DNA of 5,664 bases from an uncultured Peptococcaceae bacterium (GCA_937988745.1 CALKAR010000029.1:1-5664); one strand, 5' to 3'; positions 1-5,523 are shown, counted from the first letter of the stretch. Notes: generated from the letters alone by a model not told the origin. Numbers and translations are program-made.

Positions 1-59
1 AAATCAGCCAGAGCGTATCTCCCTGCATCACTGTGTAAATAAAGCCAGAACAGTCGGGC

Positions 60-590
60 ATGGGTTTGGATCAGATTAAGCAGATCATGAATGACCCCCA
101 TTTTGACCTGAAAGAGGCACTCTTATCTCATCGCAAAAACCTTCTGCAGAAAAAAGCTCGGCTTGATCAGCTCCTCGAAACTGTGGAGCGGTCGATCGCT
201 GGACTAGAAGGGAGAATTCATATGACAGATAAGGAAAAATTTGAGGGCTTCAAGAAGCAGCTTATTGACGAAAATGAAGCTAAGTATGGTAAAGAAGCAC
301 GGGAGAAGTATGGCGATGAAGCAGTCGATGCGAGCAATGCCAAGCTGATGGGAATGTCGCAGGAAGACTGGGAGAACTTCAAAAGGATCGAAGAGGAGCT
401 CATGGACACCCTCCGGACAGCTATGGACCAAGGGGATCCATCGAGTGAACTCGGCCTGAAAGTTGGAGAGCTCCATCGGAAGTGGCTGGGATGCACATGG
501 CAGAGCTATTCTCCTGAAGCACACAGGGGGCTAGCTGAGATGTATGTAGCTGATGAAAGATTCAAAGCCTATTATGATCAATACGGTTAG
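60..590 (+). CDS. TipAS-type ligand-binding domain protein (truncated MerR-family regulator)
   Basis: The longest open frame encodes 176 residues matching the C-terminal two thirds of MerR-family regulators of the Mta/TipA type. Residues 1-17 (G-L-D-Q-I-K-x-I-M-x-D-P-x-F-D) correspond to the end of the MerR DNA-binding domain, and residues 18-50 form the usual dimerisation coiled coil. Residues 56-176 are a TipAS domain, with the K-Y-G segments and the late block C-T-(8)-H-R-G-L-A-E-M-Y-V-A-D-E-R-F (145-168). In TipA this domain binds thiopeptide and other drugs; the ligand here is unknown. No helix-turn-helix is present, so the product should not bind DNA as a normal MerR protein does. The ATG at 60 has no convincing ribosome binding site and looks like an internal Met of the ancestral gene. 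A better start is ATG 222 (Met55), which has AAGGGAG seven bases upstream and would give a 122-residue stand-alone TipAS domain. A TAG removes the normal last helix. Confidence 0.6.
   Translation: MGLDQIKQIMNDPHFDLKEALLSHRKNLLQKKARLDQLLETVERSIAGLEGRIHMTDKEKFEGFKKQLIDENEAKYGKEAREKYGDEAVDASNAKLMGMSQEDWENFKRIEEELMDTLRTAMDQGDPSSELGLKVGELHRKWLGCTWQSYSPEAHRGLAEMYVADERFKAYYDQYG
208..224 (+). promoter_or_regulatory. Internal ribosome binding site and ATG for a stand-alone TipAS domain
   Basis: AAGGGAG at 208-214 is followed after seven bases by ATG at 222-224, in frame with the 60-590 reading frame and at the junction between the coiled coil and the TipAS domain. It is the best-placed ribosome binding site in this gene. 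Streptomyces tipA is known to make both a long form (TipAL) and a short ligand-binding form (TipAS) from an internal start. By analogy this site could make a short form here, even though the DNA-binding part is missing. Confidence 0.45.
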
Positions 591-639
591 GGTACAGCAG
601 AGTTCCTGCGGGACTGCATCTTTGCTTATACTGACAAAC

Positions 640-669
640 AAAGGGGTTAGCTTTTGAGCTAACCCCTTT
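640..669. terminator. Bidirectional intrinsic terminator hairpin between convergent genes
   Basis: A perfect 13-bp stem with left arm AAAGGGGTTAGCT (640-652), a four-base loop (653-656) and right arm AGCTAACCCCTTT (657-669). It lies 20 bases beyond the stop codon of the permease on the minus strand and just after the TipAS-type frame on the plus strand. The minus-strand transcript leaves the stem with a U-rich run (CCCCTTTGTTTGT), a good intrinsic terminator. The plus-strand exit (AATGTTCTGTTTT) is weaker but plausible. The second TAG of the decayed regulator (648-650) falls inside the left arm. Confidence 0.85.
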
Positions 670-689
670 AATGTTCTGTTTTGTGGTTC

Positions 690-1640
690 TTACCGCTTTT
701 CTCTGGTTGAGAAGGTGCTGAACCATACGGCTCCAATCAGTACGATACCGATAATCAGGTCGATGATGTATGCGTTGGTGCCCATCAATACCAAGCCGTT
801 CCGTACTACACCCATGAACAGGGTTCCGATGAACGATCCAATGATGGTCCCAACTCCACCGAACATGGAAGTCCCGCCAATAACTGAAGAAGCAATCGCA
901 GTCAATTCCATGCCCTGTCCAGCGGTTGGTGTTACACCGCGCAGGTAAGCCATCTGGATAATTCCGGCTAAGGCTGCCGATACGCCCACCAAAATGAAGG
1001 TGATGATTCTGACACGTCCGGTGTTAATTCCAGACAGGCGAGCTGCTTCTTCGTTTCCGCCTGTGGCGTATACCTTAAATCCGAAGCTTGTCTTGTGAAG
1101 CAGAAAGCCTGCCAGTGCAGTAATACCGAGGAACCAGAGGGCTGGTACCGGCAGATTGAAAAATGTACGTGCTCCAGTTACATTGTAAAACGAGTTAGGC
1201 AGGCGCACTGAAGCAGGCGCACCCCCAGAGATTACCAGAGCCAGTCCCCGGTAGATCATTTGTGTACCAAGTGTCACAATAAATGGCGGCAGACCACCTT
1301 TTACTGTGATGAAACCATTGATTCCACCAAGAACCGCTCCCATGAGCAGTCCGATTAAGCTGGCCAGCCAGATATTCATACCATTTTGGAATAGAATGGC
1401 TACAACCATACTAACCGCGGCAAAGGTTGAACCCACCGATAGATCGATGTCATTGCCAATAATGAGCATGGTCATGAACATGACAATCAGACCGCTGATG
1501 GACACTTGGCGGAGAATGTTCAAGATATTTGGTACTGTCAGGAATGTATTGGTTACTACTGAGAAAAATATGCAGAGGCCAAAGAACGCTATCAAGACCC
1601 CAACTTCTCTTCTCGATCTTAATGTTTTTAGCAGATTCAT
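690..1640 (-). CDS. Sugar ABC transporter permease, RbsC-type
   Basis: Integral membrane subunit that would form the channel, probably as a homodimer because only one permease gene is present. It belongs to the ribose/xylose/galactoside permease family (BPD_transp_2). The 316-residue product is of normal length and strongly hydrophobic, with about eight to ten membrane segments (for example around 14-30, 47-62, 72-86, 91-112, 166-181, 211-231, 263-281 and 291-308). Family hallmarks are the I-D-L-S-V-G-S block at 65-71, the cytoplasmic coupling loop A-T-G-G-N-E-E-A-A-R-L-S-G-I at 192-205, and I-G-G-T-S-x-x-G-G-x-G at 254-264. The frame can be read from a GTG at 1646, but the AGGAGG at 1650-1655 is only three bases from it and nine from the ATG at 1638-1640, so I chose the ATG. 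It is the last gene of the operon, 17 bases after the ATPase stop. Substrate is not determinable. Confidence 0.93.
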   Translation of the reverse strand: MNLLKTLRSRREVGVLIAFFGLCIFFSVVTNTFLTVPNILNILRQVSISGLIVMFMTMLIIGNDIDLSVGSTFAAVSMVVAILFQNGMNIWLASLIGLLMGAVLGGINGFITVKGGLPPFIVTLGTQMIYRGLALVISGGAPASVRLPNSFYNVTGARTFFNLPVPALWFLGITALAGFLLHKTSFGFKVYATGGNEEAARLSGINTGRVRIITFILVGVSAALAGIIQMAYLRGVTPTAGQGMELTAIASSVIGGTSMFGGVGTIIGSFIGTLFMGVVRNGLVLMGTNAYIIDLIIGIVLIGAVWFSTFSTREKR

Positions 1641-1649
1641 ACTCACAAA

Positions 1650-1655
1650 CCTCCT
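1650..1655 (-). promoter_or_regulatory. Ribosome binding site deciding the permease start
   Basis: AGGAGG on the minus strand (CCTCCT on the plus strand), located between the ATPase stop codon (1658-1660) and the permease. Spacing is nine bases to ATG 1640 and three bases to GTG 1646, which favours the ATG. The closeness to the ATPase stop suggests translational coupling. Confidence 0.8.
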
Positions 1656-1657
1656 GC

Positions 1658-3154
1658 CTACTTTTGTACAGCCAGGGCCATTACCTCATCGGTGGAGACT
1701 TCCTGTGCTGGGAATTCGCCCTTTATCTGACCATTAGCCATCACTAGTACTCGGTGACTGATGGCCAACAGTTCCTCTAGGTCTGAAGAAATTACTATCA
1801 CCGAGAGGCCTTGTTCGGCTAACTCCTGGATGACCCTGCGAATCTCCGCCTTGGCACCGACGTCTACGCCGCGGGTAGGTTCGTCTAGAATCAGAACCTT
1901 TGGATGGGCATTGAGCCAACGGGCCAGAAGAACTTTCTGCTGGTTACCTCCACTGAGGTGCCGAATGAAGTGAGACACGCTTGGTGTCTTGATTTGGAGC
2001 TGTTTCACTGAATCCTCGGCGACTTCCTCGATGCGGCGCTTGTTTAGGACCCCTGCTGCCCCGGTGAGCCGATCAATAATGGCAGTACTCATGTTCTGCC
2101 AGACCGACATCTCCCAGAATACACCGAGATTGCGCCGATCTTCGCTAAGGTAGCCAATTCCATGGTTGATAGCTTCCCGTGGATTTCTAACAGTGATCGG
2201 ATTGCCTTCCAGCTCAATGGTTCCGCTATCTGGCTGCTGTACTCCGAACAGAGTGGTTGCAAGTTCGGTACGCCCCGCACCTTGAATACCAGCAATGCCC
2301 AGAATCTCCTGCTTGTGCAGATCGAAGCTGATATCCTTCAGCCGGAGTGTTTCTTGATTCAGGTTGCGCACCCGCAGTATTACTTCGTCCTTGACGGAGC
2401 TGGTGTCGGGTGGAGGTGGCAGTGTAATGTCTCCCACCATCATATGGACAATTTCATCAATGCTGGTATCTTTAGTATCTTTAGTTGAGACATGGCGGCC
2501 GTTGCGGAGGACTGTCACACGATCAGTGATTTCCATCAACTCACTGAGGATGTGGCTCACAATCATAATGGTGGTTCCTTCGGCCTTCAGCTTGCGCAGC
2601 ACTTCAAAGAGAGTTCCCACTTCGCCCGGAGTCAGGGCAGAGGTGGGTTCGTCCATAATGATAAATTTACTCTTGGTAATAAGGGCACGAGCAATGGCTG
2701 TCAGCTGCTTTAAGGCAACACTTAAGTCTCCCACAACGGCACGCGGATCAACATCCTGACCGATTTGGCGGAAGACTTCTGCAGTCTGTTCTTCCATTAA
2801 GCTCCAATTAGGTTGACCGAAGCGATTAGTGATCAGCCGCCCCATAAAAACGTTTTGGGTAACGGTTAAGTTATTGCAGAGCGGTATTTCTTGGTGAACA
2901 ATGGAAATACCCAATCTTTCCGCTTCAACTGGATTGCGCGGATTGATGGGTGTGCCCTGCCACAAAATTTCACCTGAGTCTTTTATATATATACCACCGG
3001 TGATCTTGATCAGCGTGGATTTTCCCGCACCGTTTTCACCGATCAGCCCGTGGATTTGTCCTTCGTTAATTGAAAAAGAGACATCGTCTAAAGCTTGAAC
3101 TCCACCAAAACGTTTGCTGATGTTTCTGTAACTGATGAGAACGTTGTTTGCCAT
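1658..3154 (-). CDS. Sugar ABC transporter ATP-binding protein, RbsA/MglA-type (two nucleotide-binding domains)
   Basis: Cytoplasmic ATPase that powers uptake with the downstream permease. At 498 residues it has the usual length for the family. Domain 1 has Walker A G-E-N-G-A-G-K-S-T at 39-47, Q-loop V-H-Q-E at 86-89, Walker B F-I-I-M-D-E-P at 164-170 and the switch His at 201. Its signature motif, L-S-V-A-L-K-Q at 144-150, lacks the Ser/Gly-Gly-Gln core. Domain 2 has a family-typical degenerate Walker A G-A-G-R-T-E at 292-297 (Arg for Lys), L-S-E-D-R-R at 336-341, a full signature L-S-G-G-N-Q-Q-K at 400-407, Walker B V-L-I-L-D-E-P at 420-426, and Ser457 where the switch His would be. One complete ATP site (Walker A of domain 1 with signature of domain 2) is therefore expected. 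The ATG at 3154 has AAAGGGGG (3163-3170) eight bases upstream. It is the middle gene of the operon, separated from the binding protein gene by a large hairpin. Confidence 0.95.
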   Translation of the reverse strand: MANNVLISYRNISKRFGGVQALDDVSFSINEGQIHGLIGENGAGKSTLIKITGGIYIKDSGEILWQGTPINPRNPVEAERLGISIVHQEIPLCNNLTVTQNVFMGRLITNRFGQPNWSLMEEQTAEVFRQIGQDVDPRAVVGDLSVALKQLTAIARALITKSKFIIMDEPTSALTPGEVGTLFEVLRKLKAEGTTIMIVSHILSELMEITDRVTVLRNGRHVSTKDTKDTSIDEIVHMMVGDITLPPPPDTSSVKDEVILRVRNLNQETLRLKDISFDLHKQEILGIAGIQGAGRTELATTLFGVQQPDSGTIELEGNPITVRNPREAINHGIGYLSEDRRNLGVFWEMSVWQNMSTAIIDRLTGAAGVLNKRRIEEVAEDSVKQLQIKTPSVSHFIRHLSGGNQQKVLLARWLNAHPKVLILDEPTRGVDVGAKAEIRRVIQELAEQGLSVIVISSDLEELLAISHRVLVMANGQIKGEFPAQEVSTDEVMALAVQK

Positions 3155-3181
3155 AGAAAAATCCCCCTTTAAGAGGAATGG

Positions 3182-3215
3182 GGAGCGTGTTGAGACTTAA
3201 GTCTCAACACGCTCC
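3182..3215 (-). promoter_or_regulatory. Perfect 34-bp palindrome between binding-protein and ATPase genes
   Basis: Left arm GGAGCGTGTTGAGACTT (3182-3198) and right arm AAGTCTCAACACGCTCC (3199-3215) are exact reverse complements with no mismatch. As RNA they fold into about 15 bp closed by a TTAA loop. On the minus strand the hairpin is followed by CCATTCCTCTT, without a U-tract, so it is not a classical terminator. It lies 11 bases before the ATPase ribosome binding site and does not cover it. Such hairpins after binding-protein genes are known to protect the upstream mRNA segment or cause partial termination, giving more binding protein than ATPase and permease; I infer the same here. A protein-binding palindrome is the alternative. 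Confidence 0.8.
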
Positions 3216-3218
3216 AGT

Positions 3219-3231
3219 CGGGTTCAACCCG
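3219..3231 (-). promoter_or_regulatory. Small hairpin after the binding-protein stop codon
   Basis: CGGGT/ACCCG with a three-base loop (3219-3231), three bases from the large palindrome on the same intergenic RNA. It begins 14 bases after the binding-protein stop codon. It is short and could simply stack on the large hairpin. Confidence 0.4.
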
Positions 3232-3245
3232 TTATTCCGTATATA

Positions 3246-4208
3246 TTATCTATAACCCTCTTCAGCCAACTCTAGTACTTCTTTAATGTTATCTTGGCTT
3301 ACGATGCCAGCACCGGTGTCAACGTTGGCTGGTGCGATACCGTACTCATGGTAGAGGTACAGTGCCAAGACTGGGTAGAAGCCCTGAGTATATGGCTGCT
3401 GGTCAATTACGAACGCTGTATAGCCATCCAAGATGTTGTCGATGGTGGTGGGTACGAGGTCCCAACCAGCGGAGATTACCTTGCCTTCGAGACCCAGGTT
3501 GCGGATAACTACACCGTGAGACTGGGTGTTAGCGTCAACACTGATGATAGCCTTTGCATCTGGGTTAGCGATGAGATAGGTTTCAAATACAGCTGCACCT
3601 TGAGTCAGGTCAGGGCTGGTCTGGAGTACGGTGTACTCGATATCGGTCTGATCGAGAATGTCACGTACACCTGCGAGGCGCTGAGCCAGAGAGGTGTGAC
3701 CGAGGTCTTCTACACCGATAGCGACCTTACCGCTTGTCCCGATCCGTTCGATCAGGTTGCGACCCAGGGCCTGGCCAGCTGTGAAGTCGCTCTGACCTAC
3801 ATAAGCAAGACGTGGGTTATCTGGACCTGCGTCAGCGTTGGTTGCGATTACAGGGATACCTGCATCGAGTGCCCGCTGTACAGGAGCGTCAAAAGCTGTT
3901 GGGTCAGGCATAGTAGAAATAATGCCGTCGACACCAGCTTGGGTTACGTTTTCCATGATATTGACTTGCTCAGCTACGTCAAAGAGGCTTGGACCTGTGT
4001 GGAACACAGTAATATTTACGTTTGGATCAAAAGCGTTAATCATGGCTGCTGCGTCTTGTGCACCTTTGACAAGCGGAATCCAGAAGTCAATGGTAGCACT
4101 GTGAGTGATGATTGCAAATTCATATTCCCGCACTTGTGCAGCTGCACTGAAAGCGCCAGCAACGAGAAGAACTAAGGCCAACGAAAGAACTAACAGTCTG
4201 CGTTTCAT
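3246..4208 (-). CDS. Sugar ABC transporter substrate-binding protein, RbsB-like
   Basis: Secreted receptor that captures the ligand and delivers it to the permease; type I periplasmic-binding fold (Peripla_BP_4). The 320-residue length is normal. Residues 1-24 are a Sec signal peptide (Lys-Arg-Arg, then a Leu/Val-rich core) with likely cleavage after A-A-A at 24. There is no lipobox Cys, so it should be a soluble rather than lipid-anchored receptor. By position, candidate ligand contacts are F42-W43 in D-F-W-I-P, N124 and D126 in A-T-N-A-D, R177 in A-Q-R-L-A-G, D225/N227 in S-V-D-A-N, D250 in A-G-W-D and Q270 in I-D-Q-Q-P. The aromatic and Asp/Asn set fits a sugar, but I cannot tell which. 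It is the first gene of the operon, with AAGGAGG six bases before the ATG, and promoter and leader upstream at 4209-4347. Confidence 0.94.
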   Translation of the reverse strand: MKRRLLVLSLALVLLVAGAFSAAAQVREYEFAIITHSATIDFWIPLVKGAQDAAAMINAFDPNVNITVFHTGPSLFDVAEQVNIMENVTQAGVDGIISTMPDPTAFDAPVQRALDAGIPVIATNADAGPDNPRLAYVGQSDFTAGQALGRNLIERIGTSGKVAIGVEDLGHTSLAQRLAGVRDILDQTDIEYTVLQTSPDLTQGAAVFETYLIANPDAKAIISVDANTQSHGVVIRNLGLEGKVISAGWDLVPTTIDNILDGYTAFVIDQQPYTQGFYPVLALYLYHEYGIAPANVDTGAGIVSQDNIKEVLELAEEGYR

Positions 4209-4214
4209 GAGAAA

Positions 4215-4220
4215 CCTCCT
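4215..4220 (-). promoter_or_regulatory. Strong ribosome binding site of the binding-protein gene
   Basis: AGGAGG on the minus strand (within TAAGGAGGTTTCTCATG), six bases before the ATG. Together with the hairpin downstream of the gene it fits high-level production of the receptor. Confidence 0.85.
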
Positions 4221-4237
4221 TAATTAATTGGATTTGT

Positions 4238-4306
4238 GTTAGAACAAGTTTCACTGAGTAAGGACAGCCTTGTTCAACCACCTCCAGAAGTTAAATTTTG
4301 TTCAAC
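4238..4306 (-). repeat. Repeated GTTGAACAA motifs and inverted repeat in the transporter 5' leader
   Basis: On the minus strand GTTGAACAA occurs twice (4298-4306 and 4270-4278), 28 bases apart. The second copy extended by one base, GTTGAACAAG (4269-4278), faces an imperfect inverted copy CTTGTTCTAAC (4238-4248) across 20 bases. All lie downstream of the predicted transcription start near 4312. They could form a leader hairpin of about ten pairs with one bulge, or be tandem protein-binding half-sites. No known riboswitch consensus was recognised. Confidence 0.5.
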
Positions 4307-4318
4307 TCCTGTTTCCCT

Positions 4319-4347
4319 ATTTTATAATACATCGCTTGTCCCGTCAA
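4319..4347 (-). promoter_or_regulatory. Sigma-A-like promoter of the transporter operon
   Basis: Minus-strand -35 TTGACG (4342-4347), a 17-base spacer and -10 TAAAAT (4319-4324). Transcription should begin near 4312, leaving a leader of about 100 bases before the binding-protein ATG. An overlapping TATAAA gives a 15-base spacer and is less likely. Confidence 0.7.
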
Positions 4348-4400
4348 TTCCTGCCCGTTAATGGATTATTTCTAATTCAGCCAGTAGTTACCAACACATA

Positions 4401-4429
4401 TTGACTTGATGTTTTAGACATGTTAAAAT
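4401..4429 (+). promoter_or_regulatory. Sigma-A-like promoter of the LacI-family regulator
   Basis: Plus-strand -35 TTGACT (4401-4406), a 17-base spacer and -10 TAAAAT (4424-4429), with TG at 4421-4422 giving an extended -10. Start near 4436, so the leader is about 77 bases. A second perfect TATAAT at 4454-4459 has no acceptable -35 box in front of it. The -35 boxes of the two divergent promoters are 53 bases apart. Confidence 0.72.
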
Positions 4430-4457
4430 CACTTATGAGAGAGGATTTTTTATTATA

Positions 4458-4481
4458 ATTTCTGAGATCGATTTCAGAAAT
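4458..4481. promoter_or_regulatory. CG-centred palindromic operator upstream of the regulator gene
   Basis: ATTTCTGA (4458-4465) and TCAGAAAT (4474-4481) are exact inverted repeats around GATCGATT. Only one pair of the 24-bp palindrome is mismatched, and the axis falls on C4469/G4470. A CpG axis is the hallmark of LacI-family operators, where the hinge-helix Leu inserts; the adjacent regulator has this hinge. The 14-base core TGAGATCGATTTCA also fits the Bacillus catabolite-responsive consensus TGWAANCGNTNWCA at all but one position. It lies about 22-45 bases downstream of the predicted start, where bound protein would act as a roadblock. I infer autoregulation; CcpA control is the alternative. 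Confidence 0.65.
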
Positions 4482-4497
4482 CGTTCCCTGAACCATG

Positions 4498-4515
4498 CGG
4501 GAGGGCAGGCCAATG
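4498..4515 (+). promoter_or_regulatory. Ribosome binding site and start codon of the regulator
   Basis: CGGGAGGG (4498-4505) is correctly spaced for the ATG at 4513-4515, which gives the family-typical beginning M-V-T-I-S-D-V-A. The in-frame ATG at 4495 would itself overlap this site, has no ribosome binding site and adds six residues not expected before the helix-turn-helix. Confidence 0.8.
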
Positions 4516-5523
4516 GTTACAATCTCTGACGTAGCAAAAAAGGCGGGAGTTTCCCGCAGCACCGTTTCACGTGTCTTGAACAATCAGCGCCACCATGTAA
4601 AGGAAGAAACGCGCAAAAAGGTGCTGCAGGCTGCGGCAGAACTAGGTTATCGTCCCAACTCTGTTGCTCGTTCTCTAAAGACAAAGCGCAGCCACTGCAT
4701 TGGTGTTATTACTGATGATATCGCGACACCATTCCTGCCTGCAATGCTAAAGGGTATTGAGCAGTACGCTTTTTCCCACGGTTATAGTGCTTTGGTCTGC
4801 AATTCCGGCTATGAGCGCGAAAGGCAGAAAGCTTACTTAGAAATGCTGGCTCAGCGCCAGGTTGATGGCATCATCTTTGCGGCTTCATTCGTTTATTCTT
4901 ATTCTGAAGATTTCTTAGACCCAGGCCTGCCAATAATCTATGCCTATTCTCATTCACCCCATGAGGCAAAAAACTCCGTACTGTCTGATGATTTCCACGG
5001 CACAGAAGAAGCAATTCGTTATTTGACTTCTCTTGGACATACCCGCATAGGATTTATTAACGGCCCCCCAGATGTTATTCCTTCCCAAAACCGTTTTAGA
5101 GGCTATAAGGTTGCTTTAGAGAGCAATGGCATCGAATTTGATAGACAGCTGATCCGAAGTGGCGAGTGGGAGGAACCTCAGAGTGGTTATGATGCCGCGA
5201 TGGAACTCCTGCGGCTGCCTGATCCACCTACAGCCATCTTCGCTGCTAACGATGTGATGGCGGCGGGCGTGATTGATGCAGTCCATGCGCTTGGCCTTGA
5301 CGTGCCTGGCGATGTCTCTGTAATTGGCTATGACGATCGGGATATGGCTCGATTTCTGAAACCCGCACTTACAACTGTGCGGCTGCCCATGGTAGAAATC
5401 GGCAGCGCCGCAGCTCGCATGGTGATTGAGTGTATCGAGGAGGGGATCACTCTAATAGATTCGGTATCGGTGAGCTGTCAGTTAATTGTACGGGAGTCCA
5501 GCGGAGTTTGTCCTCAAAAATAA
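4513..5523 (+). CDS. LacI/GalR-family transcriptional regulator
   Basis: DNA-binding regulator of 336 residues, normal for the family. Residues 3-24 (T-I-S-D-V-A-K-K-A-G-V-S-R-S-T-V-S-R-V-L-N-N) are the helix-turn-helix. R15, S16 and R20 sit at the positions of the LacI recognition residues Y17, Q18 and R22. The hinge helix V-A-R-S-L (51-55) carries the Leu that inserts at the operator centre. From about 60 to 336 it has the periplasmic-binding-like sensor fold, with I-G-V-I-T-D-D (63-69), V-D-G-I-I (117-121), L-G-H-T-R-I-G-F-I-N-G-P (174-185), A-I-F-A-A-N-D-V-M-A-A-G (241-252) and V-I-G-Y-D-D (270-275), the last two being classic ligand-pocket blocks. It is divergent from the sugar transporter, so it probably senses the imported sugar or a derivative. 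A palindromic operator lies in its own leader. Activity as repressor is the usual family role; the effector is unknown. Confidence 0.95.
   Translation: MVTISDVAKKAGVSRSTVSRVLNNQRHHVKEETRKKVLQAAAELGYRPNSVARSLKTKRSHCIGVITDDIATPFLPAMLKGIEQYAFSHGYSALVCNSGYERERQKAYLEMLAQRQVDGIIFAASFVYSYSEDFLDPGLPIIYAYSHSPHEAKNSVLSDDFHGTEEAIRYLTSLGHTRIGFINGPPDVIPSQNRFRGYKVALESNGIEFDRQLIRSGEWEEPQSGYDAAMELLRLPDPPTAIFAANDVMAAGVIDAVHALGLDVPGDVSVIGYDDRDMARFLKPALTTVRLPMVEIGSAAARMVIECIEEGITLIDSVSVSCQLIVRESSGVCPQK

Larger units (their letters stand above)
1..650 (+). pseudogene. Disrupted MerR/Mta/TipA-type regulator (full remnant)
   Basis: This is the wider footprint of the open frame at 60-590. Downstream of its TAG stop (588-590) the same frame goes on to encode GTAEFLRDCIFAYTDKQRG before a second TAG at 648-650. 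From memory, Bacillus subtilis Mta continues past the matching Q-Y-G with E-G-L-A-A-F-L-R-E, so one Glu or Lys codon seems to have become TAG. Upstream, the reading frame is closed by TAA at 36-38, while the +2 frame at 8-19 reads P-E-R-I, resembling the E-R-(L/I) near the end of a MerR DNA-binding domain. The distance from that E to the Gly just before the 60-62 ATG is 46 nt, where the family would have about 36, a frame-breaking difference. The rest of the DNA-binding domain lies outside the window, so I infer decay and cannot prove it. Confidence 0.6.

Noticed and set aside
215..224. Adjacent EcoRI- and NdeI-like sites (GAATTC, CATATG) suggesting a cloning junction
   Set aside because: The reading frame and TipAS family similarity run through this position without a break, so chance is the simpler explanation.
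1306..1737. Plus-strand open frame spanning the permease start and ATPase end
   Set aside because: It lies opposite two well-supported genes and its translation is Met/Thr/Pro-rich with no domain.
3294..4175. Long open frame (293 codons) on the plus strand, antisense to the binding-protein gene
   Set aside because: The minus strand encodes a clear full-length binding protein with signal peptide and ribosome binding site. The antisense product has no recognisable domain, many Cys and aromatic residues, and no convincing ribosome binding site.
4248..4286. Minus-strand leader peptide starting at TTG after GGAGGT (M-N-K-A-V-L-T-Q)
   Set aside because: The spacing to the ribosome binding site is only two bases, the start is TTG, and the peptide has no run of regulatory codons.
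4425..4450. AAAATC/GATTTT inverted repeat followed by T-run, as a terminator or attenuator before the regulator
   Set aside because: The stem is only six AT-rich pairs with a large loop and overlaps the -10 box, so it is unlikely to form a functional terminator.
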